DNA from: Aliidiomarina maris | Lineage (GTDB): Bacteria > Pseudomonadota > Gammaproteobacteria > Enterobacterales > Alteromonadaceae | Direction of reading: 5' to 3' | Assembly (NCBI RefSeq): GCF_003987335.1 | Contig: NZ_PIPK01000002.1 | Span: 1-64,000 of the forward strand | Length of the DNA: 64,000 nucleotides | Shown here: piece by piece, positions 13,630-24,256 of the stretch | Numbering within the stretch: position 1 is the first letter of the stretch | Layout of the letters: every line of letters starts with the position of its first letter | The notes under the pieces: generated by a model | What the model saw: the letters and a program-made list of their open reading frames with translations, nothing else | What the model was told of the DNA's origin: nothing | Database searches by the model: none | Position numbers and translations under genes: made by a program

Positions 13630-15393
13630 CTACAGCAATAACTTGCGGATGTCTGACAATGCGTGGTTCAAGTACGTAGTGAAGCGTGCTGCAACCGCGC
13701 CGTCAATGACACGATGGTCGTATGACAAGCTCAATGGCAGTTTCAAGCGCGGTACGAACTCTTTACCGTTCCACACTGGCTTCATTTCACTTTTCGACAC
13801 GCCTAAGATAGCCACGTCTGGTGCATTGACGATTGGGGTAAATGCTGTACCACCAATGCCGCCCAAGCTTGAAATCGAGAAGCAACCGCCCTGCATGTCG
13901 GTAGCTTTTAACTTACCGTCACGCGCTTTGGCGCTGATTTCGTTGAGCTCTTCGGTCAACTGCTTGATACCTTTCTTATCGACGTCACGCACCACTGGCA
14001 CTACAAGGCCATTCGGGGTGTCGACTGCGATACCGATATGCACGTATTTCTTCATGATCAGGTGCTCGCCGTCTTCGTGTAGCGACGAGTTGAACACTGG
14101 ATATTCGCGCAGTGCCTGGGCACAGGCTTTCATGATGAACACCAACGGGGTGAACTTCATGCCAGTCTTCATTTTTGCCTGCATCTCGTTTTCTGACTTA
14201 CGGAAGCTTTCCAGCTCAGTAATGTCTGCTTCGTCGAATTGTGTCACGTGTGGAATGGTGACCCAGTTGCGGTGCAGGTTTGGCCCAGAAATACGCTGAA
14301 TGCGTGACATCTGAACTTTTTCTACTTCACCGAACTTCTCAAAGTCGACTTTAGGCTGCGCGATAACCTGCAGGCCACCTTCACCGCCAGTGCTTGGCGC
14401 TGAAGACGCTTTCGGGCGCGACAACTCGTATTTCACGAACTGCTGCACGTCTTCTTTCAAAATACGGTCTTTCGGGCCGCTGCCTTTCACTTGGCTCAAG
14501 TCGACGCCAAATTCGCGGGCAACACGACGCACCGACGGTGACGCATGCACGATACCTTCGCTTTGGCCTTTGCGCGCTAACGGGTGATCTGGCACCGGTG
14601 GCTTACGCGAACGCGAGCTACTGGTTTCTTGGCTGCTGCTTTCCTGGCTGCTGTCTTCTTTGCTGTCGCTGCTGGTGCTGGCTGAGCTGCTGGCTTGCTT
14701 GTCCTTGCTCTTCGCATCGGAGCTGCCAGAGTCTTTGCTCTTAGCTTTTTTCGCGCCGCCAGAGCCTTTAACTTCAAGCTTGATCACCAACGAACCTTGC
14801 TTAACCTTGTCACCTTCTTTCACTACCACTTCTTTCACCGTGCCCGCTTCAGGGCATGGCACGTCCATGGTTGCTTTATCGGTTTCAAGGGTAATCAGGC
14901 CGTCTTCTGCATTGACGCTGTCGCCTTCTTTCACCAAGACTTCAATGACTTCAACTTCGCCGTCTTCACCGATGTCAGGCACTTCAACGTCGATGACTTT
15001 GGCTTCGCCTGAATCATCGTCTTCGTCTGCGCTGTCATCCGCTGCTTGCGCCTGCTCGTCGTCAGACTCGTCCGAATCCGCTTCCGGCTCTTCGGCGTCA
15101 TCTGAACTGTCGTCCGAGCTGTCGTCGCTGTCGTCGCCATCGTCGCTAGAGCCGCTCGCTTCTGCGATAAGCGCCAGCAAGTCGCCTTCTTTAATTTTGT
15201 CACCTTCTTTGACTTTAATGTCTTCGATGGTGCCGGCGAAAGGCGCTGGAATGTCCATCGACGCCTTATCGCTTTCTACGGTGATCAGAGATTCTTCAGC
15301 GTCGACGCTATCGCCTTTGCTGACCAGAACCTCAATGACTTCAACTTCATCGCCACCGACGTCGGGGACTTTTACTTCTTTTGCATCTGCCAT
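13630..15393 (-). CDS. aceF: Pyruvate dehydrogenase E2, dihydrolipoyl acetyltransferase
   Basis: The 587-residue core of the pyruvate dehydrogenase complex transfers acetyl groups from lipoyl-lysine to CoA. There are two N-terminal lipoyl domains, with lipoylated Lys in SDKAS (Lys43) and TDKAT (Lys173), where E. coli has three. A peripheral-subunit-binding domain follows (about 282-320, [15 protein letters not shown]), then the catalytic domain ending in [11 protein letters not shown] (H-x3-D-G). The first linker (about 80-132) is almost entirely Asp, Ser and Glu and the second (about 210-265) is Ser/Lys rich, unlike the Ala/Pro linkers of enterobacteria. It starts 11 bases after the aceE stop, in one operon. 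Confidence 0.96.
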   Translation of the reverse strand: MADAKEVKVPDVGGDEVEVIEVLVSKGDSVDAEESLITVESDKASMDIPAPFAGTIEDIKVKEGDKIKEGDLLALIAEASGSSDDGDDSDDSSDDSSDDAEEPEADSDESDDEQAQAADDSADEDDDSGEAKVIDVEVPDIGEDGEVEVIEVLVKEGDSVNAEDGLITLETDKATMDVPCPEAGTVKEVVVKEGDKVKQGSLVIKLEVKGSGGAKKAKSKDSGSSDAKSKDKQASSSASTSSDSKEDSSQESSSQETSSSRSRKPPVPDHPLARKGQSEGIVHASPSVRRVAREFGVDLSQVKGSGPKDRILKEDVQQFVKYELSRPKASSAPSTGGEGGLQVIAQPKVDFEKFGEVEKVQMSRIQRISGPNLHRNWVTIPHVTQFDEADITELESFRKSENEMQAKMKTGMKFTPLVFIMKACAQALREYPVFNSSLHEDGEHLIMKKYVHIGIAVDTPNGLVVPVVRDVDKKGIKQLTEELNEISAKARDGKLKATDMQGGCFSISSLGGIGGTAFTPIVNAPDVAILGVSKSEMKPVWNGKEFVPRLKLPLSLSYDHRVIDGAVAARFTTYLNHALSDIRKLLL

Positions 15394-15404
15394 ATCAGCC
15401 TCCG

Positions 15405-18083
15405 TTACGCGTACAGTGGGTTCAACTTATCAGCGTCGATATCGAAGTCTTTGATTGCCTGGGCAACCACTTTCTTGTCGATATCGCCCGCTTCAGCCAA
15501 TTCAGCCAGCGCTGCCACCACAATGTAATGGGCGTTGACTTCGAAGTGGCGACGCAAGTTCGCACGGCTGTCAGAGCGGCCGAAACCGTCTGTGCCCAAT
15601 ACGCGATAAGGTGCTGGCACCCACGCACGCACTTGGTCAGCGTACAACTTCATATAATCGGTGGCGGCAATTACTGGGCCTTGACCGGTCGTTTCCAACA
15701 CCTCGGTTAAGTAAGCTTTCTTCGCTTTCTTAGTTGGGTTCAGCATGTTGAAGCGCGACACGTCCTGACCGTCACGCGCCAGCTCGTTAAACGAGGTTGC
15801 GCTAAATACGGTGCTGCTGACGTTGTAGTCTTGCTCCAAAATAGCGGCGGCTTCACGTACTTGCTGCAAGATAGTACCTGAACCTAACAGGCGTACATGG
15901 CCTTCTGCTTTCTTGGCTTTCTTCTCGTCCAGCTTGTAAATACCGCGCAAGATACCTTCTTCGGCACCTTCTGGCATTTCTGGCTGCTGGTAGTTCTCGT
16001 TCATCACCGTGATGTAGTAGAACACGTTCTCGTTTTGCTCGTACATGCGGCGCAAGCCGTCTTGTACAATCACTGCCACTTCATAACCATAGGTTGGGTC
16101 ATAGCTAATGCAGTTTGGCACGGTGTTGAATAAAATTAAGCTGTGGCCGTCTTGGTGCTGTAAGCCTTCGCCGTTCAATGTTGTACGGCCCGCTGTACCA
16201 CCAATCAGGAAACCACGAGTCTGGCTATCGCCCGCTGCCCAAACCAAGTCGCCAACGCGCTGTGGTCCGAACATAGAGTAGTAGATATACACAGGGATCA
16301 TCGGCTCGTTGTTCAACGAGTAGCTAGTACCTGCGGCAACCCATGAGGCTAATGCGCCAAGCTCGTTAATACCCTCTTGTAACACCTGGCCTTTCTTATC
16401 TTCACGATAATAGGCAACTTGGTCGGCGTCTTGTGGGGTATATTTCTGGCCTTGGTGGGCATAAATACCGACCTGACGGAACAAGCCTTCCATCCCGAAC
16501 GTACGGGCTTCGTCTGGAATAATTGGCACCACGCGCTGACCAATTTTCTTGTCTTTGAGCATCGCGGTTAACACGCGCACAAATGCCATCGTGGTTGAAA
16601 TTTCACGCTCGCCTGAACCTTTGGTGACGGCTTCAAAGGCTTTCAAGCTTGGAATTTCCATTTCTTTGTCAGAATCTTTGCGGCGCACCGGCATGAAACC
16701 ACCAAGCTTCTCGCGGCGGGCTTTCATGTACTTATACTCTTCGCTGTCCTCAGGGAAGCTGTAGTACGGCATGCTTTCCAAATCTTCGTCTTTGATTGGA
16801 ATGTTAAAGCGGTCACGGAAATGCTTGATAGCGTCCATGTCCATTTTCTTCACCTGGTGGGCAACGTTCTTACCTTCACCAGCCTGACCCATGCCATACC
16901 CTTTCACGGTTTTGGCTAAGATAACTTGTGGGCGGCCTTTGGTGTTGGCTGCTTTGTGGTAAGCCGCGTAGACCTTCACTGGGTCATGACCACCACGGTT
17001 TAAGCGCCAGATGTCTTCGTCTGACAAGTTAGCAACCATTTCTTTGGTTTCTGGGTACTTACCAAAGAAGTGCTCACGCGTGTACGCGCCACCTTTGGCT
17101 TTATAGTTTTGGTATTCACCGTCTACGCTTTCTTCCATCACCTGAGCTAGTTTGCCCTCAGTGTCGCGATACAACAGTGGATCCCAATAACGACCCCAAA
17201 TCACTTTAATTACTTCCCAGCCAGCGCCACGGAACGTGCCTTCAAGCTCCTGGATAATTTTACCGTTACCACGTACAGGGCCGTCTAAGCGCTGCAAGTT
17301 ACAGTTCACGATAAAGGTCAGGTTGTCGAGCCCTTCACGGGTCGCCAAGCCAATCGCACCTAAGCTTTCTGGCTCATCGACTTCACCGTCGCCCAAGAAG
17401 CAATACACGCGCTGCTTCGAGCAATCTTTAATGCCACGGTCAGTGAGGTACTTTAAGAAACGCGCAAGGTAAATAGCTTGAATCGGACCCAAGCCCATAG
17501 ATACCGTTGGGAACTGCCAGAAGTCAGGCATTAATTTCGGGTGTGGGTAGCTTGATAAGCCATCGCCGTCCACTTCCTGGCGGAATTTGTCTAGCTGCGC
17601 TTCGGTTAAGCGGCCTTCTAAGAACGCACGTGCGTAGATACCTGGCGACACGTGACCTTGAATGAATAGGAAATCGCCGCCGTCTTCTTCAGTTGGAGCA
17701 CGGAAAAAGTGGTTGAAGCCGACATCGTATAACATCGCTGAAGACGCAAAGCTGGAAATATGGCCACCCAGCTCAAGTTCTTTTTTCGACGCACGCAGCA
17801 CCATCGCCAATGCGTTCCAGCGAATTGCTGCGCGAATGCGCGATTCCATGCTGTGGTCGCCTGGCATCACCGGCTCCTGGCTCACAGGAATGGTGTTTAG
17901 GTAAGCCGTGGTAGGCTTATACGGCAAATACGCGCCGCTGCGACGTGCTTTATCGATCAGCTCTTCTAACAGGAAGTGGGCACGCTTCGGGCCTTCAGCC
18001 TCGAGCACGCCTTCGAGGGCTTCAAGCCACTCCAGCGTTTCCTGTTGATCGATGTCGTTCTTCTCATGTTCCGCCATAATCAT
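15405..18083 (-). CDS. aceE: Pyruvate dehydrogenase E1 component
   Basis: This 892-residue homodimeric E1 decarboxylates pyruvate with thiamine diphosphate and passes the acetyl unit to AceF. It matches E. coli AceE in length and along its whole course, including the ThDP/Mg2+ motif [10 protein letters not shown]...[11 protein letters not shown] and the C-terminal [12 protein letters not shown]-type segment ([15 protein letters not shown]). It is first of the aceEF pair, 70 bases downstream of pdhR in the same direction. An AGTGAC-AA-GTCACT dyad at 18118-18131 lies in the gap. Confidence 0.97.
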   Translation of the reverse strand: MIMAEHEKNDIDQQETLEWLEALEGVLEAEGPKRAHFLLEELIDKARRSGAYLPYKPTTAYLNTIPVSQEPVMPGDHSMESRIRAAIRWNALAMVLRASKKELELGGHISSFASSAMLYDVGFNHFFRAPTEEDGGDFLFIQGHVSPGIYARAFLEGRLTEAQLDKFRQEVDGDGLSSYPHPKLMPDFWQFPTVSMGLGPIQAIYLARFLKYLTDRGIKDCSKQRVYCFLGDGEVDEPESLGAIGLATREGLDNLTFIVNCNLQRLDGPVRGNGKIIQELEGTFRGAGWEVIKVIWGRYWDPLLYRDTEGKLAQVMEESVDGEYQNYKAKGGAYTREHFFGKYPETKEMVANLSDEDIWRLNRGGHDPVKVYAAYHKAANTKGRPQVILAKTVKGYGMGQAGEGKNVAHQVKKMDMDAIKHFRDRFNIPIKDEDLESMPYYSFPEDSEEYKYMKARREKLGGFMPVRRKDSDKEMEIPSLKAFEAVTKGSGEREISTTMAFVRVLTAMLKDKKIGQRVVPIIPDEARTFGMEGLFRQVGIYAHQGQKYTPQDADQVAYYREDKKGQVLQEGINELGALASWVAAGTSYSLNNEPMIPVYIYYSMFGPQRVGDLVWAAGDSQTRGFLIGGTAGRTTLNGEGLQHQDGHSLILFNTVPNCISYDPTYGYEVAVIVQDGLRRMYEQNENVFYYITVMNENYQQPEMPEGAEEGILRGIYKLDEKKAKKAEGHVRLLGSGTILQQVREAAAILEQDYNVSSTVFSATSFNELARDGQDVSRFNMLNPTKKAKKAYLTEVLETTGQGPVIAATDYMKLYADQVRAWVPAPYRVLGTDGFGRSDSRANLRRHFEVNAHYIVVAALAELAEAGDIDKKVVAQAIKDFDIDADKLNPLYA

Positions 18084-18153
18084 TCCTTACATAACGCACT
18101 TAAGTTGTGTGTAAACTAGTGACAAGTCACTTTAACTGGCTACAGTCAGGGAG

Positions 18154-18909
18154 TTACTGCTCACTGCGCCGAACTGAACGTTCAATGCGCTGGTGATCAC
18201 GATTTAATTGCAACAATGTAGCCTCAATATAGGTCAGATGCTGATGACATGCATCACGCGCCTGTTCAGGTTGCCCTGCCATAATCGCGGCTACGATTGA
18301 ACTGCGGTGCTCGTGTAATTGAGCCCGAATTTCACTACGACGATTCAGCACAGCCAAATTCTGTCGCATATTTTCCATCAAAATGTCCTGCATACCGCGA
18401 ATTAAGTGAAGCAACACCACGTTGTGTGACGCTTCAACGATTGCGATGTAAAAACGCATTAATGCCTGCGCTTGTTCCTTGGCGCTCATATCAGCAGCGT
18501 CAGTCGCCGCTTTAAATGTACGCTGAATATGTTCGCGGTCGGCGTCTGACCCACGCATTGCTGCATAAAACGACGACACACCCTCCAAGGCGTGGCGAAA
18601 TTCCAGCAAGTCATAATGCGCCTCACTGTTATGCGCGAGTAACGCAAACAACGGGTCGGTGACTTTTTGGTGCAATGCACCTGACACGTACGTGCCGCCA
18701 CCTTGACGTCGAGTCACTAACCCTTTGGCTTCCAATTTTTGAATGGCTTCGCGCAATGAAGGTCGTGACACGTCCAACTGCTTCGCCAATTCACGTTCTG
18801 CAGGCAAGCGTTCGCCGGCCGCATAGGTGCCGTCGATAATACGCGCTTCCAGTTGTTGCATAATCACGTCAGATAACTTGGTTACCTGCACGCGTGACAA
18901 GCCTGCCAT
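18154..18909 (-). CDS. pdhR: Pyruvate-responsive transcriptional repressor PdhR (GntR family)
   Basis: This GntR/FadR-type regulator of the pyruvate dehydrogenase genes in E. coli is released from DNA by pyruvate. The N-terminal winged helix reads KLSDVIMQQLEARIIDG...LPAERELAKQLDVSRPSLREAIQKLEAKGLV, very close to E. coli PdhR. A helical FCD ligand-binding domain follows. I chose the ATG at 18909 (251 aa, GAGGA upstream); the longer frame from 18975 would run through the operator. It heads the pdhR-aceE-aceF run, with PdhR-box sequences upstream for autoregulation. Confidence 0.93.
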   Translation of the reverse strand: MAGLSRVQVTKLSDVIMQQLEARIIDGTYAAGERLPAERELAKQLDVSRPSLREAIQKLEAKGLVTRRQGGGTYVSGALHQKVTDPLFALLAHNSEAHYDLLEFRHALEGVSSFYAAMRGSDADREHIQRTFKAATDAADMSAKEQAQALMRFYIAIVEASHNVVLLHLIRGMQDILMENMRQNLAVLNRRSEIRAQLHEHRSSIVAAIMAGQPEQARDACHQHLTYIEATLLQLNRDHQRIERSVRRSEQ

Positions 18910-18924
18910 GCTGCGTCCTCTGCC

Positions 18925-18941
18925 AATTGGTCTTACCAAAT
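18925..18941 (-). promoter_or_regulatory. PdhR operator, proximal
   Basis: AATTGGTCTTACCAAAT matches the PdhR box consensus (ATTGGTnnnACCAAT) and lies between the predicted -10 and the pdhR start, where binding would block transcription. Confidence 0.8.
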
Positions 18942-18946
18942 GACCT

Positions 18947-18975
18947 ATTTTAAAGCCATGGCAAGCAAAACCCAA
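18947..18975 (-). promoter_or_regulatory. Predicted sigma-70 promoter of pdhR-aceEF
   Basis: On the minus strand a -35 TTGGGT (18970-18975) and a -10 TAAAAT (18947-18952) are separated by 17 bases. The promoter sits between two PdhR-box sequences. Confidence 0.5.
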
Positions 18976-18990
18976 GTACTATGCGCATTT

Positions 18991-19005
18991 AATTGGTATG
19001 ACCAG
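18991..19005 (-). promoter_or_regulatory. PdhR operator-like site, distal
   Basis: AATTGGTATGACCAG is a second near-match to the PdhR box, upstream of the predicted -35 and next to the ampE stop codon. Two boxes flanking one promoter could allow cooperative or looping repression. Confidence 0.6.
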
Positions 19006-19006
19006 C

Positions 19007-19894
19007 CTAGCCGAGCCATCCAAATAAGGTCGCAAGCGCGGTGGCCGCGAGCAGCAAAATCATACTGCGCTTGGCTAAAGTCAGCATGGCGCAAGGCTCG
19101 TCGGTTAGTTCATGCGCCGCGTTCTCAGGGTTTGGCTCGCACCCATCTTCGGCTTTACGAGCGACACCAATTAAGTAATCGCTGTGACTTGGCTGAATTG
19201 CGGCGACGCCTTTGAGCCACACCGGCAACGCACGGCTAAAGTGCCCCACCAGCAAATACCCAAACCCGGCGATACGTGCTGCGGGCCATTCCATCCAGTA
19301 CAAAATACGCGCAAACAGCGAGTTTTGTTCAGGTTTTGGTTCTGGCGCTTCATCCGCCTCTGGTGCCAGCCGTTCGTTGTCATAGCCACCAACCACATAC
19401 TCCCGCATCAGCGCATACACCAGCGCCCCTGCGGCACCAAACACGATAAACCACGCAGCAACTGCAAAGTAGTAGCGAAAATTCAGCCAAATAATGTGCG
19501 CGCCGACGCTTTGACCGGCTAATTCCGGCTGCAACGCGGCAAAACGCTGTTGTAACTGCATACAATGCTCAGGCTGGTGATGCTGCGCTTTGGCTAAATA
19601 GCTGCGCACCAACTCTCGCTGCGGCCCGCACCCCAAACAAATAAGCAGCACCAGCACGTTGATAATAAACGTTAGTAGCAGGCTACCTTGTAAGTACACC
19701 AACAACGCAAATAGCAAGGCCGGGACTATCCAAATCAAGACTTGTAGCGGTGCGTGTTCGGCCACTGCTTTGCGTGTGCGCAGCTTGGCAAAATGCTGAT
19801 GCCAGGTATCTGCAATTGGTTTTAACTGCCAATGACCGCGATTTCGCATCGCCCGGTCAATCAGAATCGCAATTAATAACGAAAAAATGACCAT
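19007..19894 (-). CDS. ampE: AmpE-like inner-membrane protein
   Basis: The 295-residue protein begins with the AmpE-type start MVIFSLLIAILIDRAMRNRGHW and has about four membrane helices plus a soluble segment (EDGCEPNPENAAHELTDEPC). AmpE is a poorly understood inner-membrane partner of AmpD, discussed as a sensor in beta-lactamase regulation and related to CobD/CbiB proteins. It lies three bases after the ampD stop in the standard ampDE arrangement. Confidence 0.85.
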   Translation of the reverse strand: MVIFSLLIAILIDRAMRNRGHWQLKPIADTWHQHFAKLRTRKAVAEHAPLQVLIWIVPALLFALLVYLQGSLLLTFIINVLVLLICLGCGPQRELVRSYLAKAQHHQPEHCMQLQQRFAALQPELAGQSVGAHIIWLNFRYYFAVAAWFIVFGAAGALVYALMREYVVGGYDNERLAPEADEAPEPKPEQNSLFARILYWMEWPAARIAGFGYLLVGHFSRALPVWLKGVAAIQPSHSDYLIGVARKAEDGCEPNPENAAHELTDEPCAMLTLAKRSMILLLAATALATLFGWLG

Positions 19895-19897
19895 TGC

Positions 19898-20527
19898 TTA
19901 TGCCTCCGTGGTGCCAACGTGTGCGCTGTCATCAAGCTGCGATTGCGCCACTGTGGTCGGCTGCGCACTGCAGGCACGACTCAAGCGGTCCCAATCAAAA
20001 TGCGGGCCTGGGTCGGTTTTACGCCCCGGTGCAATATGTTCATGCCCGGTGACTGCCTGCGGCGAAATACTTGGATACGCGTCGCGCAGCGCATCCACCA
20101 CCTGCGCCAACTGTGCATATTGCGCATCGGTGTAAGGCAAATCATCGGTGCCTTCAAGCTCTATACCAATCGAGAAATCATTACACGCACTGCGCCCTTG
20201 CCAATTCGACACCCCAGCATGCCATGCACGGCGGTCAAACGGCACATACTGAATAATTTCACCAGTGCGTCTGATCAAAAGATGCGCCGAGACGCGTAAA
20301 TTGGCTAACGGCTTGAAACTCTCATCGGCGTCTATATTTAACTGGCCGAGAAATAAATCGGTGATGTAATGCAAACCAAACTGCCCTGCTGGCAAGCTAA
20401 TGCCATGAATGACAATCAGCTCAATGGCGCTATCGGCTGGGCGCTCGTCGCAGTGAGGCGAGGCAATAAAGCGTGCCTGATCGAGCAAATGCTGTGTTAG
20501 GCTAAAGCTTGAAGACATAATTTCCAT
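19898..20527 (-). CDS. ampD: 1,6-anhydro-N-acetylmuramyl-L-alanine amidase
   Basis: This cytoplasmic zinc amidase removes the peptide from anhydro-muropeptides during wall recycling. The 209-residue protein shows the amidase_2 pattern: zinc ligand His in LIVIHGISLP, substrate region FDRRAWHAGVSNWQGRSACNDFSIGIELEG, and second ligand and acid in VTGHEHIAPGRKTDPGPHFDW. The start may be the first ATG or the one three codons later (20518). It is divergent from the retropepsin-like gene at 20594 and followed by ampE. Confidence 0.94.
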   Translation of the reverse strand: MEIMSSSFSLTQHLLDQARFIASPHCDERPADSAIELIVIHGISLPAGQFGLHYITDLFLGQLNIDADESFKPLANLRVSAHLLIRRTGEIIQYVPFDRRAWHAGVSNWQGRSACNDFSIGIELEGTDDLPYTDAQYAQLAQVVDALRDAYPSISPQAVTGHEHIAPGRKTDPGPHFDWDRLSRACSAQPTTVAQSQLDDSAHVGTTEA

Positions 20528-20593
20528 CGGTTAGAGATTCAACATTTAGTATCTAAGGTAATAGGTCAAAGGTAAAGCAAAGGTAACTGTGGT

Positions 20594-21118
20594 ATGACAA
20601 GCCAGCATTCAACGCCGGATTCCTCGGCGAAAGTGGGTAAGTGGTTCGCTTGGTTCGCATGGATAGCCTTGCTCGCTATTTTGTACCTATGGTTTGGCGA
20701 CCTGCTCGAGCGCCAGCAAAACCCGAATATGAACGTACATAGCTACCGCGACGGCGGTCGCGCAGTGGTCGAGTTGCAGCAAAATCGTGCTGGCATGTAT
20801 GTGGCCAACGGCCAAATTAATGGTCAGCAAGTCACCTTTATGCTCGACACTGGAGCCACTCAGGTCGCGATTCCGTCCGCTATTGCGGATAACTTAGGGT
20901 TAAACCGCGGTACCCCAATGATGGTGCGCACCGCCAATGGCACCGCGCGTGCTTACGCGACCCGCATTGACGAATTACGCTTAGGCGACATTCACTTACA
21001 AAATGTCGCGGGCACCATAGTGCCTGGTTACCAATCCGAGCAAATTTTATTGGGTATGAGCGCCTTGAGTACGTTAGAATTTAACCAACAGAATCGCGTG
21101 TTGACCATTTACCAATAG
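20594..21118 (+). CDS. Membrane-anchored retropepsin-like aspartic protease
   Basis: The 174-residue protein has one N-terminal membrane helix (WFAWFAWIALLAILYLWF, about 18-35), then a single aspartic-protease lobe. The active-site MLDTGATQVAIP (Asp-Thr-Gly) is near residue 82 and the flap and hydrophobic glycine region VRTANGTARAY...LLGMSAL follows. This fits the TIGR02281 clan AA aspartic protease family common in proteobacteria. Single-lobe enzymes work as dimers; the substrate is unknown. The catalytic lobe is probably periplasmic. It is followed 53 bases later by nadC. Confidence 0.88.
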   Translation: MTSQHSTPDSSAKVGKWFAWFAWIALLAILYLWFGDLLERQQNPNMNVHSYRDGGRAVVELQQNRAGMYVANGQINGQQVTFMLDTGATQVAIPSAIADNLGLNRGTPMMVRTANGTARAYATRIDELRLGDIHLQNVAGTIVPGYQSEQILLGMSALSTLEFNQQNRVLTIYQ

Positions 21119-21153
21119 CGGCTAGCTCGCTTTGCCCTTATTACAGCACTTAA

Positions 21154-22050
<897 letters not shown>

Positions 22051-22163
22051 TGTAGACTCTTTTGCGCTGAGTTAGCGGCCGCGTGCGGACATGCTAGGAG
22101 GTACGAGAACCTCCATGGACTGGTAAAGGAGCTGTTGGCTTCCTTCAATAAAGGATGAATACG
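22051..22163 (+). other. Intergenic leader with hairpin upstream of 22164
   Basis: A 6-bp stem GGAGGT-ACGAGA-ACCTCC lies at 22097-22114. It contains a Shine-Dalgarno-like GGAGG but no reading frame follows it directly. The real ribosome binding site of the next gene (AAAGGA) is about 35 bases further on. No function can be assigned. Confidence 0.3.
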
Positions 22164-22655
22164 ATGCGCATTGAAGGCTATAAAAAACCTGGCTTAGTAG
22201 TTGAGAATGTCACTATTACTTTATTGGTATTCTCACCATTTTTCCTCGCCGCGATTTGGGCAATTTCGACTGATAACTTGACCCCAATATTATGGGTCTC
22301 AATGCTTTTTGGATTTTTTTCCATAGCACTTGTGGTCATCACCGACATTGTCGAGTACAACAAAGCTGGCACGACGGTTTTAGTCGACCTCAACGAGGGG
22401 CTCATCAAGTACAGTAGCAAACAAGAGCCTTCCAGTTTTAGTAAAATATATTTTGTCGGCAATGGAGACTCAACCAAGTCATATCGCTTAATTACGGTTA
22501 AAGCTGACAAAAGCGAAGAGTTCTCCGGCCGGTATTACCTATTTAATAAATCTTTAAAAGAAATTAGAGACAGCGCAAACAACTATAGCCCGGTTAAAGT
22601 TGCTACGCTGAATGGCTTCCAAGTAGTTAATAGAAAACTCTTTGGCTCATCATAG
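22164..22655 (+). CDS. Two-helix membrane protein, unknown function
   Basis: A protein of about 163 residues with two adjacent membrane helices (VTITLLVFSPFFLAAIWAIS and PILWVSMLFGFFSIALVVITDIV) and a soluble C-terminal domain of about 100 residues with beta character (TTVLVDLNEGLIKYSSK...YRLITVKADKSEEFSGRYYLF). I chose the second ATG because AAAGGA lies nine bases before it; the first ATG (22155) adds three residues. More AT-rich than nadC before it. No family recognised; probably an accessory gene between two core genes. Confidence 0.65.
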   Translation: MRIEGYKKPGLVVENVTITLLVFSPFFLAAIWAISTDNLTPILWVSMLFGFFSIALVVITDIVEYNKAGTTVLVDLNEGLIKYSSKQEPSSFSKIYFVGNGDSTKSYRLITVKADKSEEFSGRYYLFNKSLKEIRDSANNYSPVKVATLNGFQVVNRKLFGSS

Positions 22656-22759
22656 TGCTCACCCAGAATGTAATAATGAAACTCAATCCAACAGCCACCC
22701 AAGCGCTTGAAATCATGTAACCAAATTGTTAACGTTTGCCGCTTCAAAAGGAGATGAAG

Positions 22760-23632
22760 ATGACTGGAAAAACCCTTAAAACGTTTGTGAACACCTGCGC
22801 GACTGCTGCGCTTCTTGTTGCTGGCTCGGCTCAGGCATCGCTACTTTGGAAAGTCAGCGGTAATGATCTGGAGCAGCCTTCCTACCTATTTGGCACCGTA
22901 CATATGATTTGTCAGAGCGACTTTTATATGGACGAGCGCATTGAGCAGGCTTTTGCCAATACGCAAAGCTTGATGCTAGAGCTCGACATGAGTTCTGAAT
23001 CTGAAATGATGCGCCTGCAGCAACTGATGGTGAACCCGTCAGGGCCATACTTAGATGAGTATTTGGACGACGATCAATACGCCCAAGTGGATGCATTCTT
23101 TCAACAACATGTGGGGGCAGGCTTACAATTTTTAGGCGCATTAAAGCCATTTGCACTGCAGGCAACCGCGATGGCGGTCACTGCATCTTGTGACGAGGTG
23201 GTGTCTTACGAGGGGTATTTCTTAGAGCAAGCAATGACCGGTGATTACACCGTCACTGCGGTAGAAAGCGCTGAATTCCAAGCCACTTTATTTGATGATA
23301 TTCCTATGCAGCAGCAAGTGAATTGGTTGTGGGAAATCGTTGATGACGTTGAGGCGGGCCAGGCATTATTCCAAGAGCTGACCTCGGTGTATTTAAGCGA
23401 AGACATGGATGCGCTATTTGAGGTGATTGTGTCTGAGCCAGAGTTTCAGGAATACCAAGGGCTTATCCTGGATGACCGTAACTTAGCCTGGGTTGAGCCC
23501 ATTCGCGCTCAAATTCACCAGCAGCCAACCTTTATTGCGGTAGGCTCTGGCCATATCGCTGGTGAGCTTGGCATGTTGGAACTGCTTCGTGCAGAAGGTT
23601 ATACCGTGGAGCCGATTGCGCGTGCTGACTAA
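22760..23632 (+). CDS. TraB/GumN-family secreted protein
   Basis: The 290-residue precursor has a signal peptide (MTGKTLKTFVNTCATAALLV...GSAQA) and a mature part starting LLWKVSGNDLEQPSYLFGTVHM, with the hallmark GT-x-H motif of TraB/GumN (erythromycin-esterase/Tiki-like) proteins. A second motif lies near the C-terminus (FIAVGSGHIAGELGMLELL, G-x-x-H). The family is predicted to be metalloproteases of the envelope; the substrate is unknown. Start ATG at 22760 follows AAAAGGAG at seven bases; upstream in-frame starts lie inside or before this site. A terminator follows. Confidence 0.88.
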   Translation: MTGKTLKTFVNTCATAALLVAGSAQASLLWKVSGNDLEQPSYLFGTVHMICQSDFYMDERIEQAFANTQSLMLELDMSSESEMMRLQQLMVNPSGPYLDEYLDDDQYAQVDAFFQQHVGAGLQFLGALKPFALQATAMAVTASCDEVVSYEGYFLEQAMTGDYTVTAVESAEFQATLFDDIPMQQQVNWLWEIVDDVEAGQALFQELTSVYLSEDMDALFEVIVSEPEFQEYQGLILDDRNLAWVEPIRAQIHQQPTFIAVGSGHIAGELGMLELLRAEGYTVEPIARAD

Positions 23633-23712
23633 ACAGCGCGCGTGCTGAACTTATAACCCCCTAGACAATACGTCATCGCTGACACGCAACTTTTACCTCG
23701 CGCGTCATACTC

Positions 23713-23739
23713 AAAGGCGGCACATCGGGTGCCGCTTTT
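23713..23739 (+). terminator. Rho-independent terminator before pilA
   Basis: AAAGGCGGCAC-ATCGG-GTGCCGCTTTT: a 7-bp GC stem (11 bp including the A/T flanks) and a T tract. It ends the upstream TraB/GumN gene and lies 27 bases before the pilA start, so the pilA promoter must overlap this region or be within it. Confidence 0.75.
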
Positions 23740-23766
23740 GATAGCTAACATAGCTAAGGATGGCGT

Positions 23767-24255
23767 ATGAACACATATCAACAACCCCACAATGCATCGG
23801 CCACTGCCCGCGGCCGAGCCCAAGGTTTTAACCTCATTGAACTCATGGTGGTGATCGCCATCATTGGCATACTCAGTTCGGTGGCAGTCCCTGCGTATAC
23901 TGACTATACCCAGCGCGCTCGGGTGTCGAGCTTTTTAGTTGGGGTCACCCCCTGGTTAACCGCGGTCAGTATTTGCTACCAAACCTTGGGTAGCTTGGAC
24001 ACCTGCGACTACACCAGCGCGTATGTGCCACAATTGCCCGCCGACGATACCTTGCCCGATGGTGTGCTTAGCATGACAGCCAACGGCAATGATCTGACTG
24101 TTAACCTGGATATGTCCGGCAGCGACGGGCAACCACTCAGTGTTACCTACAGCCCACAAGTGACCGCCAATGGCAGTCTTAAATGGGCACTTAGTTGTAC
24201 CGATGCCGAGCAAGCTAAGGCGTCTTATGTCAGCCAATGCGAACAGGCGAGCTAA
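23767..24255 (+). CDS. pilA: Type IV pilin
   Basis: This major-pilin-type protein of 162 residues has a 20-residue leader ending in G and the mature N-terminus [24 protein letters not shown]. PilD would cut after Gly20 and methylate Phe21, and Glu25 is the conserved Glu5. Most pilins read FTLIELM; the Asn at position 2 is a small deviation. The C-terminal head has two cysteine pairs (C-x8-C early, and [15 protein letters not shown] late, a probable D-region loop). It is followed two bases later by the pilB start. AAGGA precedes the start. Confidence 0.92.
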   Translation: MNTYQQPHNASATARGRAQGFNLIELMVVIAIIGILSSVAVPAYTDYTQRARVSSFLVGVTPWLTAVSICYQTLGSLDTCDYTSAYVPQLPADDTLPDGVLSMTANGNDLTVNLDMSGSDGQPLSVTYSPQVTANGSLKWALSCTDAEQAKASYVSQCEQAS

Positions 24256-24256
24256 C

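Noticed and set aside
14394-15454. Long plus-strand open frames opposite aceF
   Set aside because: They are the complement of the Asp/Ser-rich linkers and give repetitive Ser/Leu protein; antisense shadow of a biased coding sequence.
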